Source: Protula sp. h YS-2021
Lineage: Eukaryota > Annelida > Polychaeta > Sabellida > Serpulidae
Assembly: GCA_949752745.1 (NCBI GenBank)
Contig: OX457031.1
Location: 52,461,103 to 52,525,102, forward strand
Length of the DNA: 64,000 nucleotides
Direction of reading: 5' to 3'
The notes beneath the pieces are model-generated. The model made no database searches. It saw only the letters and a list, made by a program, of their open reading frames with translations, and had not been told where the DNA came from. This document shows, one piece after another, positions 1 to 11,779 of the stretch (position 1 is its first letter; every line of letters starts with the position of its first letter). Both the position numbers and the translations under genes were made by a program.

Positions 1-1690
1 AAATGCTTAGTTTTGATCGGCCGCTTTGAGTGCAAGTGACCTGATGTGGACTCGTGTCCAGTCGTGGCTAGGTATAAACATAATGGGACAAATTCACATG
101 AGGATACGCGAACAGCTCAAGTATGAGTTGAGGTTTGGCATCGCCCTGCATTTACCCTGCATCTTTGACCACTCGAACGCTTCCTCGAACATCTCAAAAG
201 ACGCGATTGTCACGGCTCATCCACACGAGCAAAACGCAAAGGTTATGCCTGTTTTTAACAATTCTGAACCCTCCGCTGTACATGTTACACCTCACGTTAC
301 GACTTCAGATGTTCCATATGTACCGACGATTGACGTTTCCGCCAAGCACGTTATCGAAAACAGCTACCTCTTCGTTTAACCTCTCGCCTCGCCTCAAATG
401 TCAAAAGAAAAACCCTTGTGCCCTTTACGTTCATTAACTCAGTGCGTTTGGACGTTGCGAACAGATACTGAAATTCTTGACGGAATTACTAAAGGTGCAC
501 AATATTAAAGACCTACCGCTTTTCTCTGCGACAAAATAAACTATCGGTGGCTCCGTCGGAGCAGGTGGGCCCATTACAACGAGCAATTGTGGGGGAGTTC
601 CATCTGTTTCTGGCGGACCCATTGCCTGGTCAAAATATTGACTTTCATACGTCGAATTGTCTGTTGGCTCTTGCTTGGTACAAAAATGTACTCTTACTTT
701 ACTCGAAATTATCCCCAACTGACCTTGATTTTTTTAGCGGAAAACTATGCTTCTCTACGTCGAGGTGATCTAGTACGTACTGCTGAACCACCATCTGACG
801 CTACCATGGATTTTCCGAGAGACGTTACTAGAACATCTACGTCTTCCTTCATCGTTAGTGATGCACCCTGTACCCCCCCCCCCCAAATTAAGAGCTCATA
901 ACCACAACGTATACCTCTTTCGTGCTGACGCTCACTGCCATCTAGAAAAACAAAACTCACTGAAAAATTGGGAAAACCATACCTTTCGATCAGCTTTTGG
1001 GGGGAATCCCACCGAACAGAGAACTTCAATACGTAGTCACGTCGTTTTGCTATCCGAATAGTTTTCCATGAAGTACGCAAACAGATTCCCGGAAATTGCC
1101 GTTTCTCTACCTGTATTGGTTACCACCCAAAATTAGTCAAATCCCAGAATCCGAACATGGAAATTATTCAGACGATAGCAGACGCCGTTGAAACCTGTTG
1201 TTGCAATAGCGAAAATTGGCTTAGATTACTCAATAGACGGATCAAACAAGAAAACTCAAAAGGAAAATTCTAAAAGAACTTTGTGTTCTGACAAAACAAC
1301 GCGGGCTCCCTATAGCCATATATTGTACAGAACACGCAATATATAATGCCCTTCAAGCCTCTCTGGATTTCCTGATATACTTCGGGAAATACTGCCCCAA
1401 GATTATCCCATTTACAAGCGCAGTTTAATCAATAATATTGAAGCGAACCTGTGAACCTCTAGATTCCCCAACGTTATTTTTGGCATCAATGGAATTCTCT
1501 TTCATAAAATCTGAAGTATTTTGATTCTCTTGGCCAATTTATGACAGTGGAAAATCTCTATTTGTTCCTAGACTGGCGCTTTATCAGACGTGTATTAACG
1601 CATCTTGCGAGTGCACAGTAGAATTATTGCAAGTGTGTCGAGAAATTATCAAGGACTGCATCTGTCGCTGAGAAATCGCTATCAATTTTT
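1..1690. other. Unassigned stretch, no gene supported
   Basis: Several open frames of 60-117 codons occur on both strands, but they overlap one another, lack recognisable motifs and show no splice-site pattern I can defend. A run of twelve C lies at 873-884. The base composition between 1 and 1,080 is less AT-rich than the following DNA and could include decayed coding sequence, but I cannot name it. Confidence 0.5.
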
Positions 1691-1945
1691 GTATGTACCC
1701 TGTTTATATTCGTGATTTTGCTTGGCTGAAAAATTGGCTAAAGAATATACTTTTGTAGAATTGCCGAAAGATCGGCATGTATTCTGTTTATATTCCCGAT
1801 TTCGCTTAGCTTATTAACTTGGCCAAGAAGAAATAGAGCTCCGCAGAATCGCACTTAGATTTGCGTGCATTCTGTTTATATTTCTGATTGCCTTGGCCTA
1901 TTAACTACTGGATGAAAAGGGAGTCATGAGATCTATATTTGCAGA
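1691..1945. repeat. Degenerate tandem repeat, three ~86-bp units
   Basis: Three units begin near 1,691, 1,775 and 1,863. Each opens with a variant of GTATGTATTCTGTTTATATT and continues into a GATTT-GCTTGGC-type segment. Spacing is 84 and 88 bp. The units are clearly related but diverged. No coding content is seen. Confidence 0.7.
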
Positions 1946-1993
1946 TGTGGTTGAATGATAAATATATTATAGTCGAGCAATCACTAGAATAGG

Positions 1994-2900
<907 letters not shown>

Positions 2901-2904
2901 TTTA

Positions 2905-3600
2905 TTGATATCAAGAATAAATTTTTGATTCAAAAATCGCTTTTTCAGATATTAGGAATTAATTTTTTTCTCAAAAATTTAATTTTGTTATCAAGAATTA
3001 ATTTTTGCTATCTGTAATTATATTTTTAATCTCTGTAAATCTATTCGTGATCTCGAAAAAATAATTCTTGATATCAGTAACTATTAAGAGAGGTCAAATA
3101 TATTTACTGATATCAAAAATGATTTAATGGTCTCCAAAATCAAATTTTATCAAAAACTGAAATGTTTTGAGCAAAAAATGAAATATTTGATAGCTCAATT
3201 TCAATTTTGAGCTCAATTATTTATTTTATTGATACCAAGAATTTATTTTATGTAACATATTTCAGAATGATACTTTCTTAATTTATTGTTTGAAATTTGC
3301 AAATAATTTTTGATCTCAAAAATAATTTTTTAAGCTTTAATGTATTAAAAAGAAGGAATTTCCGAGCTCAAAAGTTGTCATTATTGAGATCGATAACTCA
3401 ATTTTTCTTCTCCAAAGTTTAATTGACGATTCGCTCAATTTTATATAAATGTGTGCTCCCTTAAGATTTTTTAAGTTTGAAAAAATGATTCTTTGATCTC
3501 AGAAATAAATTGTACCGCCTAAAATACAATTATCCATAGTAAAATTTAAATTGATGAGATCTATATTGATAAATTGATATCTTTAATTATATTTTGATGT
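2905..3600. repeat. AT-rich simple/degenerate repeat region
   Basis: About 700 bp of very AT-rich DNA in which short motifs of the form TTTTTGATATCAAGAATTAA and GATCTCAAAAATAATTTT recur irregularly in both orientations. There is no coding potential. It looks like an expanded and decayed short-motif repeat. Confidence 0.6.
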
Positions 3601-3830
3601 CAAACCTCAGCATTAAATGTTAAAATGACATTCCATACAAGTAAGCTACACAACAGACAGTTAATCAGTTGAGAGAACAGACAAACCTGATGTGCAGGCA
3701 ACATTGACAAGAAAGGGTGCGCCTGTTCAAGACGAAAACTGGAAAATTGATAGATGGAAGTAAGATGCATGAAGCACTCGAAGTTATGTGATAACTCCCA
3801 GAGGAAAAAATAATTGCTATCTCGGGTGTA

Positions 3831-4342
3831 GGACATTTGACCATCCGGGCAAATGATCATCTGCAATTTAACCATCCGCCATTTGACCATACCACACTTT
3901 AACCATCCGCTTAATAAAAAACGGACATTTGACCACCTTTTGGAGTATTTATACCAAAAAAGTACCTGAGCTGACATGAGATTCCATCATGTCTGGGTTA
4001 GATGCTATAACGCCGGAGTACGGAGTTTACTGCTTATCCCACGTCTAGCATTATGTTACACTGCCTGATTGCAGAGGTTAACCGGGTACTTAGAATTCCG
4101 CTAAATGCGACACTAAATGAAAGAGATTTGATGAGCATATAATCTCTTTCATGAAGCTCATCCCTTCTTCTGGCATTTGTAATTTTTTTGTTTAATTTTG
4201 AATTTTTGAATTTTGATACTTTTTTTTAAAATGTGGTCAAATGTCCATTTTTTTCATTAAGGAAAGGGTCACATTGCATTATGGTCAAATGGCAGATGGT
4301 CAAATTGCGGATGGTCATTTTGGCTGGATGGTCAAATGACCG
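3831..4342. mobile_element. Foldback (long inverted repeat) element
   Basis: The left arm (3,831-3,941) and right arm (4,228-4,342) are inverted copies of about 110 bp with roughly 75-80% identity by eye. Each arm is made of short related modules of the type CATTTGACCATCCG, so the arms are also internally repetitive. The ~285-bp interior has no coding content. This is the structure of a foldback or MITE-like DNA element able to form a large hairpin. I see no clear target-site duplication and no transposase. Confidence 0.75.
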
Positions 4343-5740
4343 TACAACGATGCAGTCATCAACACACCGACTAACCAACAGCAATTTCATCAGCCATAAT
4401 GACTTTAAAGCTAGGATTTTAGAATTCAGGAAAATAACTATCCATTATTTTCAAAATTAATTTACAGCATTATTTTGGCAACAATGCTGTCACAATATGT
4501 GATCGCGTATTTCGGGTCCTCGCGTGCGGAGTCTTGTGACTTGCCGATGGGCAACTCTTACGTGTGTTCCCGATGGAAATCAGCACTGGAGGTTATGGTG
4601 GTAACGGAAAAGAACAGTCGTTTCTAACCTGAACGATATTTTTATTCCAATTAGCTATCCTTAATGACATGAACTCACAATAAGCCAACAAACTTGTAAA
4701 CATTACGGACTTTCTCAACGAACACCTTATCCACCAATCCCTTGCTTCGGTACACTAATAAATTGATCACACGTCGAAATACTTCACTGATACTCTATCC
4801 TTGATAAATATCCAAAAAGGTTTTCTGTCTGTAATTTCTTATTCAAACCGGCATGGATTTTGAGTAACTTCCTTTTACCGACCCAACGCCTGTAGCAACC
4901 CAGTAACCTGCTCTCCTTACATACGCTTTGGTAGGAGCGAGAATTGACAATCAAAATTCAGGAATTACTCGGTTTCCTATTGCCTAAAATGTTTACCTCT
5001 TTTTACACGTTATTAGCAAACAGGCATCAATTATGCAATGATTTTCATAAACTACAAACATAACTGTACAAACTTATCAAGTTTTTATTTCAAAACAATA
5101 CGTCGTTTAAAATACTGCCACTGGACCCTTCATGTAACTTTCGTTTCTTTTTCTCAACCAATCACAACGCTTGAATCTTTCGCTACCTTTTTTCTCCCAT
5201 TTATAAAGAAATGCACCCAAGTTACTTGCCAGTACATAGCTTGTCTCTTAAGAGCAAACATCTCACAAAGTGTTAAAAAATGGCTATTTAAAATTTAACT
5301 TAAAAAATCAAACCAATTTGCTGACACAGACAGGTAAGACTATAATCTGAGAGTATTTAACACACACAAAATAACTAAACTTCGACGAAACAAACACCCA
5401 TCTACGAAAATACTTTAACTTCTGAAAGAACCACAAGACCTTACCAAACGTTTTATCTTGTAACTCCTAACGAATCCCAATACCCTAATCCATATTCCGA
5501 CAACATTTCTCCGTTTAAGAAAACACCTGACCTGTTTTAAACAATTTAAGAATATGCATACCTTGCCATTTAATTCTCTTGTACGCGATTCTAAACATTC
5601 TAACACTGTATAAGCGAAGATACGTACTTTTACGACAAACACTCTCGAAGCATATCAATACTTTACTCTGTAAATATGGTAATATATACTTTAAATAATA
5701 CAAAATGCTTTGCTCATTGTCTTTTTTTACAGGTTGCAGT
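4343..5740. other. AT-rich stretch, no gene recognised
   Basis: No motif-bearing frame is seen. The right half lies directly downstream, in the minus-strand sense, of the RNase H domain of the Ty3-type element at 5,741-7,575, so it may hold the remains of that element's 3' LTR. This cannot be confirmed because no second LTR copy is visible. Confidence 0.4.
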
Positions 5741-6095
5741 TTACATTATGCTCAAGTAATCAGTGCCACGATTGTCGCTTTCCTTCATCGCTTTGATATC
5801 AAAGGAATAGTTTTGTACAAAAAGCGCCCAGCGCATCAACAGTCCACCTTCGACTTTTCCCTTGCGCAGGTAGGCAAGCGGAGCGTGGTCCGTCTCAAGC
5901 GCAAAGTGAGTTCCGTAGAGATACTTAGCGAAGCACATAACGTCAAACACTATCGACAAGCATTCGCATTCGATCACTGAGTAGCGTTTTTCACAGTCCA
6001 ATAGCTTGTGTGTGGCCTAAGCGATAGGAAACACGCCATCTTCGAACTGCTGGAGTAATACTGCTACAGTCCATAATCAGATGCATGCTTGCGTA
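5741..6095 (-). pseudogene. RNase H domain, Gmr1-like element
   Basis: The reading contains DCEKRYSVIECECL, KYLYGTHFALETDHAPLAYL and LMRWAL, the standard Ty3-type RNase H signature, and ends with an SDN-TDYLS segment. The first catalytic Asp expected in the TDASD motif is altered (KHASDYGL is read), and stops interrupt the part before 6,001. The last ~86 codons are open. The domain ends at about 5,741, after which only AT-rich DNA follows. Confidence 0.85.
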
Positions 6096-6173
6096 ACACG
6101 TAGGTTTGTCAAATTCAGGGAGTCTTAATATGGGGAAACTCGCAAGAAGTCATTTCAACTTCTCAGAGGTGCA

Positions 6174-6845
6174 CTACTGTATTTCCTTCCACATGACAGT
6201 GTTGGGGCAGACTTTCCGGGTCAAGTCGGTCAATTGTGCTGCCAGCTCCGCGAAGTTCGGAATAAACTTCCGATAGAATCCAGCAAGTCCTAGAAACGAG
6301 CGAACATGTTTCTTCGTTTTGCATGGGGCGCGTCTTGTATTTTCTGGACCTTGTCGTCCTCTATGCGCATTTTTTTTGCATTCCACCAAGTAGCCGTTGA
6401 TTGCTGCTCCGGAATTCATCAGAGCGAAAGGGTTTGGACGGAACTGATAGGAACCCGTTGTCGTCGAAAATGATTTGTACTTCTTTGAAGTTAATCCGTG
6501 AGTATTTGGCACTATCCCTTGATGAAGTCAATCTTGGAAAATACCGTATCGTTGCCAAATTCGCCATGATATCGGTTGAGTGTCAAACTTTGTCACACTA
6601 TTCAGCTGTCTGTAGTCCATACAGAAACGGTTCTTGCCGTCCTTTTTTCACAAGTACAATCGGTGAGTTGTATTCGGACACAGACTCTTCCATCACTCCA
6701 GCCTTTAGCATCGTCTTGCTGCTTGGCATACGTCATCGGATATGGTTTGACACGTGCAGGTTGGCGAGTTGTCAATTCAATTTTGTACTCGCCCAGTGGC
6801 GTCTCTCCAATAACGTCGGTAAAAATTCATTGGAAGTCTTCTAAT
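6174..6845 (-). pseudogene. Reverse transcriptase, Gmr1-like element, catalytic core deleted
   Basis: Recognisable pieces in order are a TPLGEYKIELTTRQPARVKP leader, YNSPIVLVKK, DGKNRFCMDYRQLN after a one-base slip in an A run at about 6,642-6,647, SKIDFIKG, SYQFRPNPFALMNSGAA, and the thumb/connection segment with VRSFLGLAGFYRKFIPNFAE. A TGA interrupts the start near 6,831. Between the NSGAA motif and the thumb, roughly 55-65 residues are missing, including the YxDD active-site motif. The enzyme cannot be functional. Confidence 0.85.
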
Positions 6846-7149
6846 AGCTTTCCTACTTGGCTTCCCTGGGCATCTGAGAGCTCTGGGTGGATGTGCACAT
6901 CATCGATAGTCTCCGTCTGTTGCACTTGCTGTAAACTATCAAGTACTGACTCGTACTCTGTCTCATCGTCATCACCTGATTCTGTGACCGCTATACGTGC
7001 AAAAGCTGCAACGTTGACATCTTCCGGCTCCGAATCCGTTTCATGGTCTTTCACGTCGTTGTCCCCCTCTGTTGGATCTACTGCGCCCTCAACACACTCC
7101 TTGAGGAAATTAGAAACCTTCCTCTTCCCGTGTACACCCAGCTCGTAAT

Positions 7150-7575
7150 CCATTTGGTTTAGCACTTTAGTAACTTTAAAAGGTCTCTTCGAATGTAGCA
7201 ATAACTTGTTCTGAGCGGTCGGCAGAAGTAAGTAAACTTTCTGTCCTTCCGTGAATCGGTGATCTTTCGTCTTGGGGTTGTAGTGGTGCTTGTACTTCCC
7301 TTGTATCTCCAGAAGAGTCTCGCGCGCACTCTAGCACGTTTTTACAAGGCGGTTTCGGATATCTGCAATGTACGCATAGGTGTACTTGATTTTCGTTGAC
7401 GTTTCCTCGCTTAACCAGATATCCTAAAGAACGTCTAGTGGGCCCCGCACGCGGCGGCCGTAGAGTAGCGCGAACGGCAAAAATCCCGTACTCGCTTGTG
7501 GTACCTCCCGGCACGCGAAGAGAACTGCAGGAAAATACCTGTCCCGATTCTTCCTCTTTTTCAAAATGATTTCCT
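7150..7575 (-). pseudogene. Integrase C-terminal half, Gmr1-like element
   Basis: The reading CREVPQASTGFLPF followed by LLYGRRVRGP is the conserved end of the Ty3 integrase catalytic core. It is followed by an ETLLEIQGKYKHHY helix segment, a QKVYLLLPT segment and a PFKVTKVLNQMDYEL segment typical of the integrase C-terminal domain. In-frame stops occur near 7,428 and 7,335 and a frame change near 7,320, so no intact protein is made. The catalytic D,D-35-E residues would lie further upstream and are not present. The frame passes into an acidic linker and then the RT start, which fixes the domain order. Confidence 0.8.
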
Positions 7576-7744
7576 TTCCTGTGAGCGATAATAAATGTTA
7601 ATCGCTTTTTGGTCGTTTTTGCGACGTCGCCTCGACGTCGAATAAAGTCGGGCTTAGGGGAAATAAGTCGTGACGTAGTTCTACCCATTTTACAACCTTA
7701 TTTTTTTCAGAATATGGTTGTGAAATGATTGTGACCAAATGACC

Positions 7745-8195
7745 AAAATCCAACCTTTTTCAAGCTTCTTGGGTGTCAATTTTGGTAGCGACAGCGTATG
7801 AATGATTTAATGATTGTGCTTTGTGAACTAATTTTGTACCTCGGTATGGATGGACATTTCATGTTTCAGTTTCTGTATTTCTATTTTAGCAAGCCACACT
7901 GGGCAATCCTTTGCGCGCGCTGGGTGGTGTCCCTTGCATTTGGTGTCACCAGTACAAGATAATTAGTCATGACCGTCCTCGTCGCAATTGGCACGTGTTA
8001 CCCAGACCTTTTACACTTGCCTCTACCATGTTCATACCGCTAGCATTTGCAGCACCGCACAGGGTTGGGGATGTAGGTCTTGGTGTCTTATTTCAGGTAA
8101 CAATCTCTGACATCCGGTAGCCTCCGGAATGTGAGCATGTGACTGCCATGAGTGCAGAGTCTACGGCATCCTGTGACACCGTACTTTTAGAGTTC
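7745..8195 (-). pseudogene. Gag-like ORF1 with zinc knuckles, jockey-type LINE (inverted piece)
   Basis: On the minus strand the reading runs through THGSHMLTFRRLPDV and YIPNPVRCCKC, a broken CCHC knuckle, then CDEDGHD-LSC and CKGHHPARAKDCPVW, and a KIEIQKLKHEMS helix. This is the pattern of the nucleic-acid-binding ORF1 protein of jockey-clade non-LTR retrotransposons. Several stops and frame changes occur. It lies head to head with the RT fragment on the plus strand starting near 8,275, although the two domains should be on the same strand in an intact element. The most likely cause is inversion of the 5' part during insertion. Confidence 0.75.
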
Positions 8196-8274
8196 GTGTA
8201 CGAATTCCTCTTCTGTACAGAAAATTAGTTCAGGGTGGCTAATGTCTCTTTTGATGTAGTTCAAAGTCTGATGA

Positions 8275-9880
8275 GAGGTGCTTTTCACTTGTATGTTTAC
8301 AAATGTTTTTCTTTCAAGAAGATGTTTACTCTGTTGTGCTGAAGATACTTGTATTAAAATACGGAGCGGAGACTTTTTCCTTATAAAAATCAATATCATC
8401 AAAGATACCTTAAAACAGACTATACATGGATCTCTCTTTGTAGACGGCTTTGCAGTATTGTTGCAAAGGAAAGAGCATGAAACGGATACATCGTCGTCTA
8501 CAGAAATACACTCCCTTCAAGCTTGGGCAAAAAAAAACGGTTTTAAATTTTTGTAATCCAAAACAGTTTGCATGGACTTCGGCAACAAACGAACAGCCCA
8601 TCATGATCCGATTCTTTCCAAATACCTGATGTGAAAGAAACCAAAATTTTAGGTTAGATTTGTGACTCTAAAATGACTTTTATTCCTCATATCAAAGAGC
8701 TGAAAAGAAAATGCCAAAAGGGATTGAACCTACTAAGGGTAATTTCTGCTCTCGTTTGAGGACCAGACAGGGACAGTAAGCTTATGCTGTAAAGAGCGCT
8801 CATAAGATCTAGACTGGACTATGATTGTTTTGTCTATGGATCAGCAAGACCATTCTACCTCACGATTCTGGAATCCATACAAAACCAAGGTCTACGACTA
8901 TGCCTAAATGCTTTTCGAACTTCATTATCTGACAGCATACAAGTAGAGGCAAACGAGCAACCACTCAAGAGTCGAAGGTTAAACTTCCTATGCAATATCG
9001 CGACACCGTTTTACCTCACCGACAGGAAGCTAGTATCATCCTAGAGTCTATAGAGTCTATTGGAATCTATAGGATTTATAGTCGCCCTAAATGGACACTA
9101 GCCAAGCCTTTAGCTTTAAAAATCCTTTCATACTTACTGAAAAGACCCCAGATCCTTGCGTATTTCAAACGAATCTTGTAGAACTTAAAAAGCATTACAA
9201 AGATTATCACATTTTCCATATGGATGGTTCTAAACAAAAATATTATGAAAGCAAGACTGCCAAATGAGTGATAATATTCTGTGCAGATATTACAGCGCTA
9301 TTGCTGGCCAATGATATCATCAAGATTAGCCGTTACAAGAAGTCCATGATTTGCGTTGACTGTATGTCGGTACTACAGGCATTTGAGAACATCAAAGATC
9401 GAACGTTTTGATCCTAGAACTCCTAGAAAATACGACGTTGGCATGAAGGCTGGTAAGGCAGTAATTCTTTGTTGGGTTCCAAGTCAGGTAGGAATTCGTG
9501 GCAACGAGATAACTGAGAGAGCGGTCAAGGAGTCGCTAAACGAGAGCTGTTCCGATCTCCTTATCCCACACTCAGACTTCAAATACCATATCTCAAGTTA
9601 TACAAAGGATCTTTGGCAAAGACATTGGGCAAGACAAAAGAATAACAAGCTATTAGAAATTAATCCTATAGTTAGGCATACACTGCCTTCCCTAAGTAAT
9701 GTCAAGGATACTCTTAGGCGATGTGTGCTGGAACCAGGTAATGATTCTCGATCTTGTAGCTTCTTGTGGAGAAGAAGAAGCATACTTCCGGCGACTACTT
9801 TCACCGCTACCAGGCCGAGGTTACAAGTGCTGAAATTTGCCTTTTTACTCAAACAAAATTTGTCCAAATTTTAGAATATG
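8275..9880 (+). pseudogene. Jockey-like LINE RT C-terminal part and RNase H
   Basis: The RT palm is recognisable: a LIKIN-type segment, then SLFVDGFAVLLQ, where the active-site FADD is read as FVDG, so the second catalytic Asp is lost. The thumb is visible as VKETKILGLI-type sequence around 8,625-8,680, then IRSRLDYDCFVYGSA, SIQNQGLRLCLNAFRTS and a linker. An RNase H domain follows, with MDGSK near 9,220, a degenerate ITALLLANDIIKISRYKKSM segment and CWVPSQVGIRGNEI around 9,470-9,510. Many stops and shifts are present. The length and domain order fit the 3' half of ORF2. No poly-A tail is obvious. It pairs with the inverted ORF1 piece at 7,745-8,195. Confidence 0.8.
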
Positions 9881-11357
9881 AGAAATTAAACCTTTATTAG
9901 TTAAATAAACTAAAATCGAAGCAAATTTGCATCTCATAACCAGTTCTCGGCGCAAAAATTTCGGAGAGCACAGAAAGGCATGTGTTTGAATGTTTTCGCT
10001 TAAAGGGGATACCCTATGTAATCAGTGACGTAATACCGACTGATATCAATCTGACAGCTCGAAGGATGGAAGGCGGAATAACTGCGACGAAAAGTTTGTT
10101 TCTATTGCGTGGAAGATATTTACTGAAAGGAAACCGATCTAAAAGGGGAGAAAAGCGAACTCGATGCTTTTGCAAAGTAAAAGGGAAATACAATATACCA
10201 CATCATAACTGTCTTTGGAAGAGGAACATAGTTGCAAAAAATAAAGCAAGGTCAAGTACAGTCTCGGAGGTCATCCACCAATCGGCCCAACGAAATCAAT
10301 TATTGGGGTTGAACAACGCTTAAAGGAAACTGATTATGGTAGCAGATATTGATAAAGCCACAGTTTGTGTGGTTCTGCTGTGCTAGATAAGGATGGCCCA
10401 TTTTAAATTTGGAGACTGAGAACGCTCCTCCACAGCAGGACCCGTTTATAGCTTTGGCGACAATCAAGGGCATGCCCAATACGATCACTTTCTGCTCTTA
10501 CGAGTTCAAGGAACTGTACACAGTGGAGGGATGTACATGATTGCGTTTTTATCCATCAATAAATTGTCATATGCGCACAGCCCATATCACACTTCCCCCG
10601 AGCTAGTGTTATTGGAAGCTCTAGAACAACCCGTGAAGCTCACTGGTTGGATGCCGTGAGACATTCATTCCATTAACTGAGGGAAATTTTAAGGCCAACT
10701 GGGCGTCGATCTGCCACACACTTAACATTATGTCGTTCCAGGAACATATCTCAAAGCTTCGAAGCCCAAGTGGGAGGAACCATTGTGACCCCTTAATGTC
10801 CGAGTTACTGGATTACTTAGCACTGGAAACGCTGGATGTGGTCAAACTTTCCCCATTCCTCATGTTGTCTATGATGTACCTTTGACCAGATACCTTTCTA
10901 CGTTGTTCACAGTCTGACAAAGCTATACAGACATCCTAGGGCAAAAGGTATTATTTTCTGCGGCAGAAATCGAACGGATAAGCCAGCAAAAATGGACACA
11001 TTTCTAAGATATTGCTCTAAAATCGCTTTTTAGGGACCGTTCGCCCGTCAGTAATCAAGCAAAACAGGAGTCTCAGCATCCACTTCCCCGAGCCGGATTC
11101 AATTGCCATTCCCCTAAGAGCCACGGGAACAGCAGCCTTTGATCTCCCCAGACTGCCAAGTCTAATCATTGCCTATCGACCCGGCTCAGAGGCGCATGCA
11201 GCCTTTTAGTCTATGATAACAGAATTGCAAGTTAAGGAGGCAAAGGTTTTCTGCAGGTTTTTATTCCCAAACAATTCATGGATAGAAAATGGACATATAT
11301 GTATCATCCGTGAACGAGTTGCTACAGAGTCTCGATGATAAGGGTGTAATTTTGTCA
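9881..11357. other. Unassigned stretch between LINE and Polinton remnants
   Basis: A plus-strand frame of 113 codons at 9,982-10,323 is basic and has no recognisable motif. Between 10,400 and 11,100 all plus frames show short open runs broken by stops, with a composition less AT-rich than its surroundings, as in a decayed coding region. I could not identify the family. Confidence 0.4.
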
Positions 11358-11401
11358 ATATATATATATATTGTGTGTGTGTGTGTTTGTGTGTGTGTGT
11401 T
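11358..11401. repeat. (TA)n(TG)n microsatellite
   Basis: A short alternating purine-pyrimidine tract: TA repeats followed by TG repeats with one TT interruption. Confidence 0.95.
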
Positions 11402-11779
11402 AAAATAGTGTAATTTCCATCATTTAACATCAAGACAGTAATGCGATAACATGGATATCCCAAATGTAATGCAATGCTGCCAAACGTAGATGAATTTGAG
11501 AGAAAGTTATGTGAAAAACCTAATGCCTTTTGTCAAGAAAGAGGACCTATTACTTGCCGCGTTGACTTTCATGTCTTTAACAATGGTGAAAAATATGCAG
11601 ATCGTACATGTGAACATACGTATAAAAAGATAAGCTGATGGGTCAGATCAACCTCCTGCAAAGAAACAAATTAAGACACAGAGGAAAAAACAAATAACGG
11701 AGGAAGTAATGCAAATGGATAAAGGTAGAAAAACAAGCATTGGTAGTCATGCACATTAAGAAGTGTTTGAATCTTAAAA

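Larger units (their letters stand above)
5741..7575 (-). mobile_element. Gmr1-like Ty3 retrotransposon pol remnant (INT-RT-RH order)
   Basis: Read on the minus strand, the order is integrase C-terminal part (7,575-7,150), acidic linker (7,150-6,845), RT (6,845-6,174) and RNase H (6,095-5,741). Ordinary Ty3/gypsy elements have integrase last. Integrase before RT within a Ty3-type pol is the hallmark of the Gmr1-like group. All parts are broken by stops, frameshifts and an internal deletion, so the copy is dead. No gag, protease or LTR is recognisable. The left end may run into an LTR, and the right end stops abruptly near an inverted LINE fragment at 7,745. Confidence 0.8.

Noticed and set aside
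9982..10323. A 113-codon plus-strand frame as a host gene.
   Set aside because: No motif, no splice context, and it lies between transposon remnants. Kept only as part of an unassigned stretch.
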